Assembly: GCA_003452655.1 (NCBI GenBank)
Contig: DMNR01000077.1
Coordinates: 1 to 6,178, forward strand
Length of the DNA: 6,178 bases
Direction of reading: 5' to 3'
DNA from: Actinomycetota bacterium
GTDB taxonomy: Bacteria; Actinomycetota; Actinomycetes; S36-B12; UBA10799
The notes beneath the pieces were generated by a model. It did not search any database, had not been told where the DNA came from, and worked only from the letters and a program-made list of their open reading frames with translations. Below are positions 1 through 6,178 of this stretch, in pieces; within the stretch, counting starts at the first letter, position 1; the number at the start of each line of letters is the position of its first letter. The translations under genes were made by a program, and so were the position numbers.

Positions 1-1
1 T

Positions 2-586
2 TGCAGCATCACGGCCAGCCAGGCCGGTGACGACAACTACAACGCGGCCACCGATGTCACCCAAACCTTCGCGATTGGTAAGGCTGATCAGACGATCACG
101 TTCACCCAGCCCGCCGACGTCACGTTTGGTGTCAGTTCTGTGTCTCTGGATGCCACAGCATCGTCTGGGCTCACGGTCAGCTTCGTCAGCAACGACACCT
201 CCGTCTGCACCGTGGTCGGATCCGCGGCCACAATTGTTGGGGCAGGGGCCTGCAGCATCACCGCGAGCCAGGCAGGCAGCGATAACTACAACCCGGCCCC
301 CGACATCACCCGGACATTTGCCGCGGGGCAGTCGGCTCAGACCACCACGTTCGAGCTGCCGTCGCGCTACTCGGTAGAGGCAGGCACTATGCCTCTGACC
401 GCAACCGCAACGTCCGGCCTAACCGTCACCTTCACATCACAGACGCCGAGTGTGTGTGCAGTGTCAGGTGCAACGGCGCAGCTCCTGACGTCCGGAATCT
501 GCACGATCACGGCGGAGCAGGCGGGCAATGCCAACTTCTCGGCCGCCCCGCCGGTCGATTCGTCAGCCTCGATCGAGCCGCTGCCA
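2..586 (+). repeat. Three tandem Ig-like repeat units, 83-codon period
   Basis: The C-[ST]-I-T-A-x-Q-A-G motif starts at codons 1, 84 and 167, and the Q-T-[IT]-T-F strand at codons 30 and 113. Both give a period of exactly 83 codons (249 bases). Unit 1 is cut by the window edge (2-88), unit 2 covers about 89-337 and unit 3 about 338-586. Units 2 and 3 each have a cysteine pair 15 residues apart (Cys69/Cys84 and Cys152/Cys167), which suggests a disulfide within each domain. Units 1 and 2 are closer to each other (for example CSITASQAG identical) than to unit 3 (CTITAEQAG), so unit 3, next to the pentapeptide domain, has diverged more. Confidence 0.8.
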
Positions 587-1477
587 CCGCAGCTCGTTGA
601 CCTCTGTTCGCCCGGCGGTTCATGCGCCGACGCTGATCTCGCTGGTATTGATCTCGCAGGCGTGGACATGGCGGGCATTGACTTTGCCGGTGCCAACTTT
701 GTGGGTGCGAACCTGACGGGCGCCAATTTCACGGGCGCGAACCTCACCGGCGCCAACTTCACCGGCGTCGCCGCACAGTCGGTTGTCCTCAAGAGTGCGA
801 ACCTGACGGGCGCCAATTTCACAGGTGTGGACCTCACTGGCATATCGCTCAAGAAGGCAGTGATCTTGAACACCGACTTCACGGGGGCCAATCTCCGTGG
901 TGTCGACTTCACGAAGGTCAAGTACGTCAGCACCACTCGCGGCGATTCGCGTCTGACACTGCGCAGGGTTACGTTCACCAACGCCAACTTGCGGGACACA
1001 AAGTTCGCGTGGATGAAACTGGCAGACGTCAATTTCACAGGCGCGGATCTGCGCAAGGCGAAGATGAAGGGTGTCATTGTCAGTGGAGGTTCTGGCGTGC
1101 GCGCAAACCTCCGCTCCGTCGACCTTTCGTATGCGACCTTGAAGAACACCGACTACTCGCAGGCAGACTTCACCCGCGCGAATCTCCGCCACGCGCGATT
1201 CCTCAACGTCAAGCTCGCGGGTGCGACGCTATACAAGGCAAAACTTGGGGGAACAAAGTTCCGTAAGACCAGCCTCAAGCTCACGATTCGTGGGCCAGGC
1301 GGTCGGGCGGCGTCAACAGTCACCCCTGCACCGCAGGCGCCGGTCTCACCGCAGCCGACCAAACCGGTGATCCCGAAGTCGCAAGATTCGCCGTCGACAA
1401 CTCCGCCGCAGTCGGCGCCGACTGAGTCTGCCTCGCCGCAGCCGACCGAAAATGGGTCGGATAGCCCGGGCGATTGA
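2..1477 (+). CDS. Partial repeat-rich surface/secreted protein: Ig-like repeats, pentapeptide-repeat domain, Pro/Ser/Thr tail (5' end missing)
   Basis: The frame is open from base 2 to the TGA at 1475-1477, giving 491 residues with no believable start. The GTG at 140 lies inside a repeat, so the gene enters from the left. Residues 1-~195 are Ig-like repeats of a kind common in bacterial surface proteins, with signatures CSITASQAG and QTITF and a strict 83-residue period. A short linker with Cys202 and Cys208 follows. Residues 211-427 are pentapeptide repeats (A-N/D-L/F-x-G), expected to form a right-handed quadrilateral beta-helix. Residues 428-491 are a Pro/Ser/Thr-rich tail containing SPQPT twice. 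I see no LPXTG motif or C-terminal membrane segment. A signal peptide cannot be judged because the N-terminus is missing. An extracytoplasmic location is inferred from the Ig-like repeats and paired cysteines. Ligand and function are unknown. It is same-strand with dxr but separated by 88 bases, and is probably not functionally linked to it. Confidence 0.85.
   Translation, partial: CSITASQAGDDNYNAATDVTQTFAIGKADQTITFTQPADVTFGVSSVSLDATASSGLTVSFVSNDTSVCTVVGSAATIVGAGACSITASQAGSDNYNPAPDITRTFAAGQSAQTTTFELPSRYSVEAGTMPLTATATSGLTVTFTSQTPSVCAVSGATAQLLTSGICTITAEQAGNANFSAAPPVDSSASIEPLPPQLVDLCSPGGSCADADLAGIDLAGVDMAGIDFAGANFVGANLTGANFTGANLTGANFTGVAAQSVVLKSANLTGANFTGVDLTGISLKKAVILNTDFTGANLRGVDFTKVKYVSTTRGDSRLTLRRVTFTNANLRDTKFAWMKLADVNFTGADLRKAKMKGVIVSGGSGVRANLRSVDLSYATLKNTDYSQADFTRANLRHARFLNVKLAGATLYKAKLGGTKFRKTSLKLTIRGPGGRAASTVTPAPQAPVSPQPTKPVIPKSQDSPSTTPPQSAPTESASPQPTENGSDSPGD
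632..1282 (+). repeat. Pentapeptide-repeat coding region
   Basis: From Ala211 to Leu427 the protein shows the five-residue rhythm A-[DN]-[LF]-x-[GRK], strictest at residues 211-255 ([20 protein letters not shown]). The rhythm then continues with breaks at about 256-265, 308-323 and 358-366, which could be loops bulging from the helix. The early part is Gly/Thr-rich and near-identical. The later part is Lys/Arg-rich (for example ANLRD, ADLRK, ATLYK), so the coil would turn basic toward its C-terminal end. Pentapeptide proteins include DNA-mimic gyrase inhibitors of the Qnr/MfpA type, but those are small and acidic-surfaced. This basic, Ig-fused form is unlikely to be one. Confidence 0.85.
705..822 (+). 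repeat. 28-bp perfect direct repeat inside the pentapeptide region
   Basis: Bases 705-732 and 795-822 are identical, 90 bp apart, which is 30 codons or six pentapeptides. The copies keep the same synonymous codons, while neighbouring pentapeptides encoding the same residues use different ones (AACCTCACC against AACCTGACG). This suggests recent duplication or gene conversion and not only protein-level selection. Confidence 0.8.
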
Positions 1478-1565
1478 ACGCGAACCACCATTCAATCTCC
1501 GGCGCTTCGATGATCCACAAAAGGCTTCCGCTCACGTCCTAGTCTCCGTCCGTCACAATGGACGC
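1478..1565. other. Intergenic gap upstream of dxr
   Basis: These 88 bases separate the surface-protein stop from the preferred dxr start. I see no stem followed by a T-run, so no intrinsic terminator, and no clear sigma-70 -35/-10 pair. The dxr frame is open across the gap back to an ATG at 1452, but that peptide does not resemble DXR. Confidence 0.6.
1554..1559 (+). promoter_or_regulatory. Possible -10 element for a leaderless dxr transcript
   Basis: CACAAT matches four of six bases of TATAAT and ends seven bases before the GTG at 1566. This is the spacing expected if transcription started at the start codon. There is no good Shine-Dalgarno before the GTG (only GGA at 1560-1562, too close), which makes a leaderless start worth considering. 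No matching -35 was found, so this remains tentative. Confidence 0.2.
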
Positions 1566-2786
1566 GTGACTCGCGACATCGTGCTCCTCGGAAGCACTGG
1601 CTCCATCGGCACGCAAGCGTTGGACATCATTTCCAGAAATCCCGAACGCTTCCGCGTCGTTGCGTTGGCGGCAGGTGGCTCGGACCTCAAGGCGCTTGCC
1701 GGGCAGGCGCTGGACACTGGCGCAGAAGTCGTCGGGGTTGCAGACCCTGACGCGGCGATCGCGCTCGCTTTGACGATCGACCAAGAGGCCCGCCACCGAG
1801 GGCTGCGACCAGGTGAATTTGTGATCCCCCAGGTCTTGGCAGGACCGACCGTGGCCACTGACATTGCGGGAATGGAATGCGACGTCGTACTCAACGGTAT
1901 GACCGGTTCGGTCGGACTCAAGCCCACCTTGGCTGCCCTCAACAGTGGCGCGATTCTTGCGCTGGCCAACAAGGAGTCACTCGTGGTCGGCGGGAAGGTC
2001 GTTACCTCGGCTGCCAGGCCTGGGCAAATCGTTCCCGTTGATTCGGAGCATTCAGCACTTGCCCAGGCACTGCGTGCGGGTAAAGAAGCTGAGGTTGCGC
2101 GGTTGGTGTTGACGGCATCAGGTGGACCTTTCCGAGGCTGGACGAGTGATCAACTCGCAGACGTGACGCCGTCACAGGCACTCGCACACCCCACTTGGAA
2201 GATGGGGCCAGTCGTCACGATCAACTCGGCGACCTTGGTGAACAAGGGACTCGAGGTGATTGAGGCCCATCTGCTCTTCGGTTTCGACTACGCAAAGATC
2301 GCCACAGTCGTTCACCCACAATCCATCGTGCACTCAATGGTTGAGTTCGTCGATGGGTCGACAATTACTCAGGCAAGTCCGCCGGACATGCGGATGCCGA
2401 TATCCCTTGGTTTGGGTTGGCCTGACCGAGTGCCCGGCGCCGCCTCGGCCTGCGATTGGTCGCAAGCTGCGACGTGGGAGTTCTACCCGCTTGATGAGGC
2501 AGCTTTCCCCGCCGTTCGAATAGCCCGTGAAGTAGGTGCACTCGCTGGAACGGCACCCGCGGTCTTCAACGCGGCAAACGAAGAATGCGTCGCTGCATTC
2601 CTCGACGGAAGCCTGGCTTTCCCGGGCATCCTGTCGACAGTCGAGCGGGTTGTGGCGCATCATGTGGAGGGGACGGCCGCAGGCGAGGGATCGGACTTCG
2701 TCTCAGATGAGCAACTCACGGTTGACGCAGTGCTAGCTGCGGAGGCTTGGGCGCGCCCCGCCGCGCGCGAACTGATCGGAGGTTAG
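1566..2786 (+). CDS. dxr: 1-deoxy-D-xylulose 5-phosphate reductoisomerase (DXR/IspC)
   Basis: The enzyme converts 1-deoxy-D-xylulose 5-phosphate to 2-C-methyl-D-erythritol 4-phosphate using NADPH and a divalent metal. This is the first committed MEP-pathway step, in the cytosol. The product is 406 residues, a normal family length. GSTGSIG (9-15) is the NADPH-binding loop and ANKE lies at 134-137. DSEH (159-162) gives metal ligands Asp159 and Glu161. HPTWKMG (208-214) is the flexible substrate loop with Trp211. Asn226, Lys227 and Glu230 match E. coli Asn227, Lys228 and Glu231. [12 protein letters not shown] and SPPDMRMPI follow. The GTG at 1566 is chosen because DXR proteins begin a few residues before the glycine loop (here [15 protein letters not shown]). 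The in-frame ATG at 1452 would add 38 unrelated residues and overlap the upstream gene. All catalytic residues are present. The stop is five bases before rseP. Confidence 0.97.
   Translation: MTRDIVLLGSTGSIGTQALDIISRNPERFRVVALAAGGSDLKALAGQALDTGAEVVGVADPDAAIALALTIDQEARHRGLRPGEFVIPQVLAGPTVATDIAGMECDVVLNGMTGSVGLKPTLAALNSGAILALANKESLVVGGKVVTSAARPGQIVPVDSEHSALAQALRAGKEAEVARLVLTASGGPFRGWTSDQLADVTPSQALAHPTWKMGPVVTINSATLVNKGLEVIEAHLLFGFDYAKIATVVHPQSIVHSMVEFVDGSTITQASPPDMRMPISLGLGWPDRVPGAASACDWSQAATWEFYPLDEAAFPAVRIAREVGALAGTAPAVFNAANEECVAAFLDGSLAFPGILSTVERVVAHHVEGTAAGEGSDFVSDEQLTVDAVLAAEAWARPAARELIGG
2778..2782 (+). promoter_or_regulatory. Shine-Dalgarno for rseP
   Basis: GGAGG lies within the last codons of dxr, nine bases before the ATG at 2792. 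It decides the start: the earlier in-frame TTG at 2747 would put 15 mainly polar, Arg-rich residues before the first membrane segment. Its position inside dxr fits translational coupling of the two genes. Confidence 0.75.
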
Positions 2787-2791
2787 ACCGG

Positions 2792-4090
2792 ATGCTTCAA
2801 GTCATCGGAATTGTCGCCTTCGTTCTCGCGATCCTGTTTTCGATCGCTTGGCACGAACTTGGTCATTTCATTCCGGCAAAGAAGTTCGGCGTGAAGGTCA
2901 CCCAATACATGATCGGCTTCGGACCCTCGCTGTGGTCGAAGAAGAAGGGTGAGACGGAGTACGGGCTCAAGGCGATTCCTTTCGGCGGCTATATCCGAAT
3001 GATTGGAATGTTCCCGCCTGGACCGGACGGGAAAGTCCGGGCATCATCGACCGGTCGGCTGACCGCGATGATTGAAGACGCCCGCAACCAGGCGCAGGAG
3101 GAAGTACTTACGCCTGAGGATGAGAAGCGCACGTTCTATCGCCTCAGCGTTCCCAAGAAATTGGTCGTCATGATGGGCGGCCCAGTGATGAACCTGATCC
3201 TGGCCTTCATCCTCTTCACAATCGTCCTTGTTGGTTTCGGAACCCCGGCCACCACCTTGTCAGTTTCCGAAGTCACCGCTTGCACGCCAGCCGTAAGCGC
3301 CGGGCAGATCACTGTCGGTTGTGCGCCAGGCTCAGTTCCGAGTCCGGCAGCGGGTGCGGGATTGAAGTCAGGCGATGTGATCACAAGCTATAACGGGACT
3401 GCCATGAATTCATGGCAACAGTTCTCTGAGGCAATCCGACAGAGTCCGGCGGGCCCGGCAACGATCGGCATCACTCGCGATGGTCAGTCGGCGAGCCTCA
3501 GTACGACTATCCAGGTCGTTGAACGCCCCGTCGTCGTGGACGGCCAGCCGACCAAAGATCTAGCACCGCAGGGGTTCCTCGGGATGAGCCCCGAGGTGGT
3601 CCTTGAGCCACAACCCGTCACGGCTGTTCCGGGTCAGATGTGGGATCTGTCGATTCGCACGGCGCAGGCCCTCATCGCGATTCCGTCAAAGATCATCGGC
3701 GTGGGACAAGCGGCATTCGGTGGCGAAGAACGTGACCCCAATGGGCCGATCGGGGTCGTTGGTGTGACGCGCATCAGTGGCGATGTGGCAGCTGCCGAAG
3801 CTCCCGCGAACTTCAAGATCGTGCAGTTCCTCGGGATGGTCGCATCACTGAACCTGTTCCTGTTCTTGTTCAACCTGATTCCACTGTTGCCACTTGATGG
3901 TGGTCACGTTGCGGGTGCGCTATGGGAGGGGGCTCGTCGGCAGATTGCCCGCTTCCGGCATCGTCCCGATCCGGGGCCGGTTGACGTTGCTCGTGCGCTG
4001 CCAGTGGCTTACGCGGTGGCATTCTTGCTCATCGGGATGAGTGCACTCCTGCTCTACGCGGACCTCGTCAATCCCGTCAAGATTGGCTAA
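2792..4090 (+). CDS. rseP: Site-2 intramembrane zinc metalloprotease, M50 family (RseP/Rip1-like)
   Basis: This is a membrane protease that cuts substrates such as anti-sigma factors within the membrane after a first-site cleavage; Rip1 is the mycobacterial relative. The product is 432 residues. Membrane segment 1 carries the zinc motif HELGH (21-25), with His21, His25 and catalytic Glu22. GFGP (42-45) and PFGGY (63-67) are family motifs. Segment 2 is about 133-152, after MMGGPVMN. An extracytoplasmic PDZ domain spans roughly 185-240 (GLKSGDVI at 190-197). Segment 3 is about 346-366 and leads into NLIPLLPLDGGH (361-372), where Asp369 is the third zinc ligand. Segment 4 is about 405-423. Cys164 and Cys177 in the extracytoplasmic part before the PDZ domain could form a disulfide. 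It sits between two MEP genes, a conserved actinobacterial arrangement, but has no enzymatic MEP role. Natural substrates cannot be read from the sequence. Confidence 0.95.
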   Translation: MLQVIGIVAFVLAILFSIAWHELGHFIPAKKFGVKVTQYMIGFGPSLWSKKKGETEYGLKAIPFGGYIRMIGMFPPGPDGKVRASSTGRLTAMIEDARNQAQEEVLTPEDEKRTFYRLSVPKKLVVMMGGPVMNLILAFILFTIVLVGFGTPATTLSVSEVTACTPAVSAGQITVGCAPGSVPSPAAGAGLKSGDVITSYNGTAMNSWQQFSEAIRQSPAGPATIGITRDGQSASLSTTIQVVERPVVVDGQPTKDLAPQGFLGMSPEVVLEPQPVTAVPGQMWDLSIRTAQALIAIPSKIIGVGQAAFGGEERDPNGPIGVVGVTRISGDVAAAEAPANFKIVQFLGMVASLNLFLFLFNLIPLLPLDGGHVAGALWEGARRQIARFRHRPDPGPVDVARALPVAYAVAFLLIGMSALLLYADLVNPVKIG

Positions 4091-4113
4091 CCGCGCCACT
4101 TGCGACCTGGCCG

Positions 4114-4130
4114 ATGGAGCAATGCTCCGT
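4114..4130. other. Short hairpin downstream of rseP
   Basis: GGAGC-AAT-GCTCC (4116-4128) is a perfect 5-bp stem with a 3-base loop. It can be extended to 7 bp by a T-G wobble and an A-T pair (4114-4130). It begins 24 bases after the rseP stop. No T-run follows, so it is not a standard intrinsic terminator. It could slow mRNA decay, mark a processing site, or be chance. Confidence 0.35.
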
Positions 4131-4152
4131 GTTACGTCTCCCCGAATAGGGG

Positions 4153-4158
4153 CATACT
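4153..4158 (+). promoter_or_regulatory. Possible -10 element for ispG
   Basis: CATACT ends six bases before the ispG ATG at 4165 and keeps the A2 and T6 of the actinobacterial -10 pattern TANNNT. If used, transcription would start at or next to the ATG, giving a leaderless mRNA. No convincing -35 lies 16-18 bases upstream. The alternative is an SD-like AGGGG (4148-4152), 12 bases before the ATG, which is rather far. Confidence 0.25.
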
Positions 4159-4190
4159 TGGGGCATGAGCGTTGCACTGGGCATGCCCCA
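4159..4190 (+). promoter_or_regulatory. 9-bp inverted repeat enclosing the ispG start codon
   Basis: TGGGGCATG (4159-4167) is perfectly complementary to CATGCCCCA (4182-4190), leaving a 14-base loop. The ATG at 4165-4167 is the inner end of the left arm and would be fully paired in RNA. A second GGGGCAT lies just upstream (4149-4155) and could pair with the same right arm, leaving the start codon in the loop. A 10-bp palindrome, GGGCATGCCC, lies at 4179-4188. The structure is visible in the sequence; any regulatory use is inference. Confidence 0.45.
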
Positions 4191-5340
4191 GCCGCCCCCG
4201 CCTGTATTGGCACCTCGGCGTAAGTCGCGCCAACTATTGCTGCGGCACCCCACCCACCCGGTCCTAGTCGGCGGTGACGCGCCCATCAGTGTCCAGTCGA
4301 TGTGCACGACAGTGACCGCGGATGTCAACTCAACCCTGCAGCAAATCGCGGCCTTGACGGCGACGGGTTGCCAGGTCGTGCGAGTTGCTGTTCCGAGCCA
4401 GGATGACGCTGAGGCGCTCGGGCAGATTGCCAAGAAGTCCGGCATCCCGGTGATTGCCGATATCCACTTCCAGCCGAAGTACATATTCGCTGCGATCGAG
4501 GCAGGCTGCGCAGCAGTCCGAGTCAATCCCGGCAACATCAAGGAGTTCGACGGTCGCGTCGGCGAGATTGCTCGAGCAGCAAAGGACTCCGGAACCCCTA
4601 TTCGCATCGGCGTTAATGCTGGTTCGCTTGATAAGCGGATTATGGAGAAGTACGGAAAGGCGACGCCGGAAGCTTTGGTCGAGTCCGCTCTGTGGGAGTG
4701 CTCGTTGTTTGAAGAGCACGACTTCCGCGACATCAAGATTTCAGTGAAGCACCACGATCCGGTGGTCATGGTCCGTGCGTACGAGTTGTTGGCCGAAAAA
4801 TGCGACTACCCACTGCACCTTGGGGTAACCGAGGCCGGTCCGGCATTCCAAGGCACAGTGAAATCCGCAGTGGCATTTGGCGCGCTGCTCAGCAAAGGAA
4901 TCGGCGACACGATCCGAGTCTCACTCTCCGCGCCGCCCGAAGAAGAAGTGAAGGTCGGCCTTCAGATTCTCGAGTCGCTCAACCTGCGCGAACGTGGCTT
5001 AGAGATCGTCTCTTGCCCGTCGTGTGGGCGGGCCCAAGTTGACGTCTACACACTCGCCGAGCAAGTGACTGCCGGGTTGGAGGGTCTGGATGTTCCCCTT
5101 CGCGTCGCAGTCATGGGATGCGTTGTGAACGGTCCAGGCGAGGCGCGCGACGCCGATCTCGGCGTTGCCTCCGGAAACGGGAAAGGCCAGATCTTCGTGA
5201 AGGGCGAGGTCATCAAGACTGTGCCCGAGGCGCAGATTGTGGAGACCCTGATCGAAGAGGCCATGCGTCTCGCCGAGGCGATGCCTGGCGGCGACGGTGC
5301 GAGCGAAGATGCTTCCGGACCAACCGTCACCGTCAGCTGA
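4165..5340 (+). CDS. ispG: 4-hydroxy-3-methylbut-2-en-1-yl diphosphate synthase (IspG/GcpE)
   Basis: The enzyme reductively converts 2-C-methyl-D-erythritol 2,4-cyclodiphosphate to HMBPP, the penultimate MEP step, in the cytosol, using a [4Fe-4S] cluster. The product is 391 residues, close to the mycobacterial GcpE length, and is the compact bacterial form without the plant-type inserted domain. The TIM-barrel part shows PISVQSM (about 40-46), [37 protein letters not shown] and [12 protein letters not shown]. Cluster ligands are Cys284, Cys287, Cys319 and Glu326 (CPSCG and [10 protein letters not shown]). Their spacing of 3, 32 and 7 equals E. coli Cys270/273/305/Glu312. The N-terminus has an unusual Pro run (about residues 8-13) before RRKSRQ. 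Met7 (ATG 4183) is an alternative start, but Met1 follows the SD-like AGGGG. The last 32 bases overlap the next gene. Confidence 0.97.
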   Translation: MSVALGMPQPPPPVLAPRRKSRQLLLRHPTHPVLVGGDAPISVQSMCTTVTADVNSTLQQIAALTATGCQVVRVAVPSQDDAEALGQIAKKSGIPVIADIHFQPKYIFAAIEAGCAAVRVNPGNIKEFDGRVGEIARAAKDSGTPIRIGVNAGSLDKRIMEKYGKATPEALVESALWECSLFEEHDFRDIKISVKHHDPVVMVRAYELLAEKCDYPLHLGVTEAGPAFQGTVKSAVAFGALLSKGIGDTIRVSLSAPPEEEVKVGLQILESLNLRERGLEIVSCPSCGRAQVDVYTLAEQVTAGLEGLDVPLRVAVMGCVVNGPGEARDADLGVASGNGKGQIFVKGEVIKTVPEAQIVETLIEEAMRLAEAMPGGDGASEDASGPTVTVS

Positions 5341-6178
5341 CGGCCCAGCGGAATCCTTTCGCGAACTCGGTGTTGGTGATCTTCCTGCGCTGATTGAACT
5401 GCTCGACCGTGATCGTGACGCGCACTGTGTGGTTGCAGAGCGTGTGGTGGCGGCGCAACTCGACCCATTGGGCTCCGGCGGGCCAACCTGGGGCTGGTTC
5501 TCGGCGGGCGCGTTGCGCTCAGCGTTGTTCATCGGACCAAACGTCATCTTGATCGAAACGACGCCGGCGGCGCGCGTGGAGTTCGCGAGCAAGTTGGCAC
5601 AGGTCGGGAGGCGATCATCGGCGATCGTCGGTTATCGGGAGGAGGTTCTCGACCTCTGGCAGCGCCTGGCACCGACCTGGGGGCCATGCCGAGAACTTCG
5701 TGACGATCAGCCGTTGATGGTCTGTATTCAGGATCCGGAAGCAGAATCTTTGGAGGGCGTTCGCCGTCTCGGGATCGAGGATCTTGACGTATTCATGCCA
5801 GCGGCGATTGACATGTTCACCGAAGAAGTAGGCGTCTCTCCTGTCGCCGGTGGCAGGGGACCTGGTTACCGAGCACGGGTCGCGCAGTCGATCTCACAAG
5901 GCCGGGTATACGGACGAATAGACCGTGGTGAAGTGATCTTCAAGGCGGAAATTGGTGCTGTTGGTCGGGGGAGCGCGCAGCTGCAAGGAGTCTGGATTAC
6001 GCCTCGTTTGCGCGGTAGCGGATTGTCGACGAGTGCTTTGTCAGCAGTAGTGAAAGTTGCGCGGGCAGAGCATGCGCCCCGAATCAGCTTGTACGCCAAC
6101 CACCACAACGAGCCTGCCCTGCGAGCCTACGAAAGGGTTGGATTCCGCCAGATCGGCACATTTGCGACCGTTCTCTTC
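5309..6178 (+). CDS. DUF4081-GNAT family N-acetyltransferase (Rv2867c-like), cut by the window end
   Basis: The frame is open from the ATG at 5309 to the last base, giving 290 residues with no stop. About residues 14-130 form the DUF4081-like N-terminal part ([17 protein letters not shown], then [15 protein letters not shown]). About 155-290 is a GNAT fold. FTEEVGVSP (170-178) is typical of this family. [13 protein letters not shown] (228-240) carries the acetyl-CoA pyrophosphate loop R-G-x-[20 protein letters not shown] (261-279) ends the fold, with Tyr274 in the usual general-acid position. Homologues end in a GTFATxLF-like sequence, as here, so probably only the stop codon is missing. The ATG overlaps ispG by 32 bases and has only a weak upstream purine stretch, so translation is probably coupled to ispG. 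The substrate is unknown; linkage to MEP genes is conserved in actinobacteria. Confidence 0.88.
   Translation, partial: MLPDQPSPSADGPAESFRELGVGDLPALIELLDRDRDAHCVVAERVVAAQLDPLGSGGPTWGWFSAGALRSALFIGPNVILIETTPAARVEFASKLAQVGRRSSAIVGYREEVLDLWQRLAPTWGPCRELRDDQPLMVCIQDPEAESLEGVRRLGIEDLDVFMPAAIDMFTEEVGVSPVAGGRGPGYRARVAQSISQGRVYGRIDRGEVIFKAEIGAVGRGSAQLQGVWITPRLRGSGLSTSALSAVVKVARAEHAPRISLYANHHNEPALRAYERVGFRQIGTFATVLF

Noticed and set aside
140..142. GTG as the start of the repeat protein
   Set aside because: The frame is open to the window edge and the GTG falls in the middle of an Ig-like unit whose first half is also present.
705..822. CRISPR-like array
   Set aside because: Only two identical copies exist, in frame within a coding region, and the 62 bases between them encode more pentapeptides.
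367..1149. Long minus-strand open frame (about 260 codons) opposite the pentapeptide region, plus another at 620-1192
   Set aside because: The regular codon pattern of the plus-strand repeats keeps the opposite frames open. The products are themselves five-residue repeat mirrors with no known fold, while the plus strand encodes recognisable domains.
211..1477. Qnr/MfpA-type gyrase-protecting pentapeptide protein
   Set aside because: It is fused to Ig-like repeats and a Pro-rich tail and its C-terminal coils are basic, unlike small acidic DNA mimics.
1452..1565. Upstream ATG extension of dxr
   Set aside because: It would add 38 residues unlike any DXR N-terminus and overlap the preceding gene; the GTG at 1566 places the NADPH loop at the family's usual position.
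2747..2791. TTG start for rseP within dxr
   Set aside because: The ATG at 2792 has a well-spaced GGAGG and begins directly at the first membrane segment.
4114..4130. Intrinsic terminator after rseP
   Set aside because: The stem is short and there is no T-run after it.
4077..4769. Minus-strand open frame of about 230 codons opposite ispG
   Set aside because: It lies over strongly conserved ispG coding sequence and its product shows no recognisable domain.
4999..5592. Minus-strand open frames across the ispG-GNAT junction
   Set aside because: Both plus-strand genes are recognisable through this region; the reverse frames are low-complexity shadows.

Overview
The window looks like a chromosomal segment of a moderately GC-rich actinobacterium. 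The main reason is the gene order dxr - site-2 protease - ispG - DUF4081/GNAT acetyltransferase, all on the + strand. It matches the mycobacterial order dxr / rip1 / gcpE / Rv2867c and is typical of Actinomycetes. The proteins also carry the actinobacterial versions of their motifs, and GTG is the best start for dxr. Genus cannot be fixed from sequence alone.

Layout. Bases 2-1477 hold the 3' part of a large secreted or surface-type protein that enters from the left. It has three Ig-like repeats with an exact 83-residue period and paired cysteines, then a pentapeptide-repeat (beta-helix) region, then a Pro/Ser/Thr-rich tail. After an 88-base gap with no gene come dxr (GTG at 1566 to 2786), rseP/rip1 (2792-4090, five bases after the dxr stop, with a good Shine-Dalgarno), a 74-base gap rich in inverted repeats, ispG (4165-5340), and a DUF4081-GNAT gene. 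The last gene starts inside the end of ispG (ATG 5309) and runs to the final base, apparently lacking little more than its stop codon.

How the genes work together. DXR catalyses the first committed step of the MEP isoprenoid pathway, and IspG is the Fe-S enzyme that makes HMBPP near its end. The intramembrane protease between them is a regulator of envelope stress and anti-sigma factors and has no enzymatic role in MEP. The acetyltransferase is a conserved neighbour of unknown substrate. dxr-rseP and ispG-GNAT each look translationally linked. The rseP-ispG gap is where separate control of ispG is most plausible.

The core is an ordinary conserved block and I do not see a clearly new system such as defence genes, a mobile element or CRISPR. 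The two places most worth a second look are the repeat-built surface protein and the ispG start, whose ATG lies wholly inside a 9-bp inverted repeat with a competing upstream copy of the same sequence. No tRNA, rRNA, insertion sequence, CRISPR array or convincing intrinsic terminator was seen.
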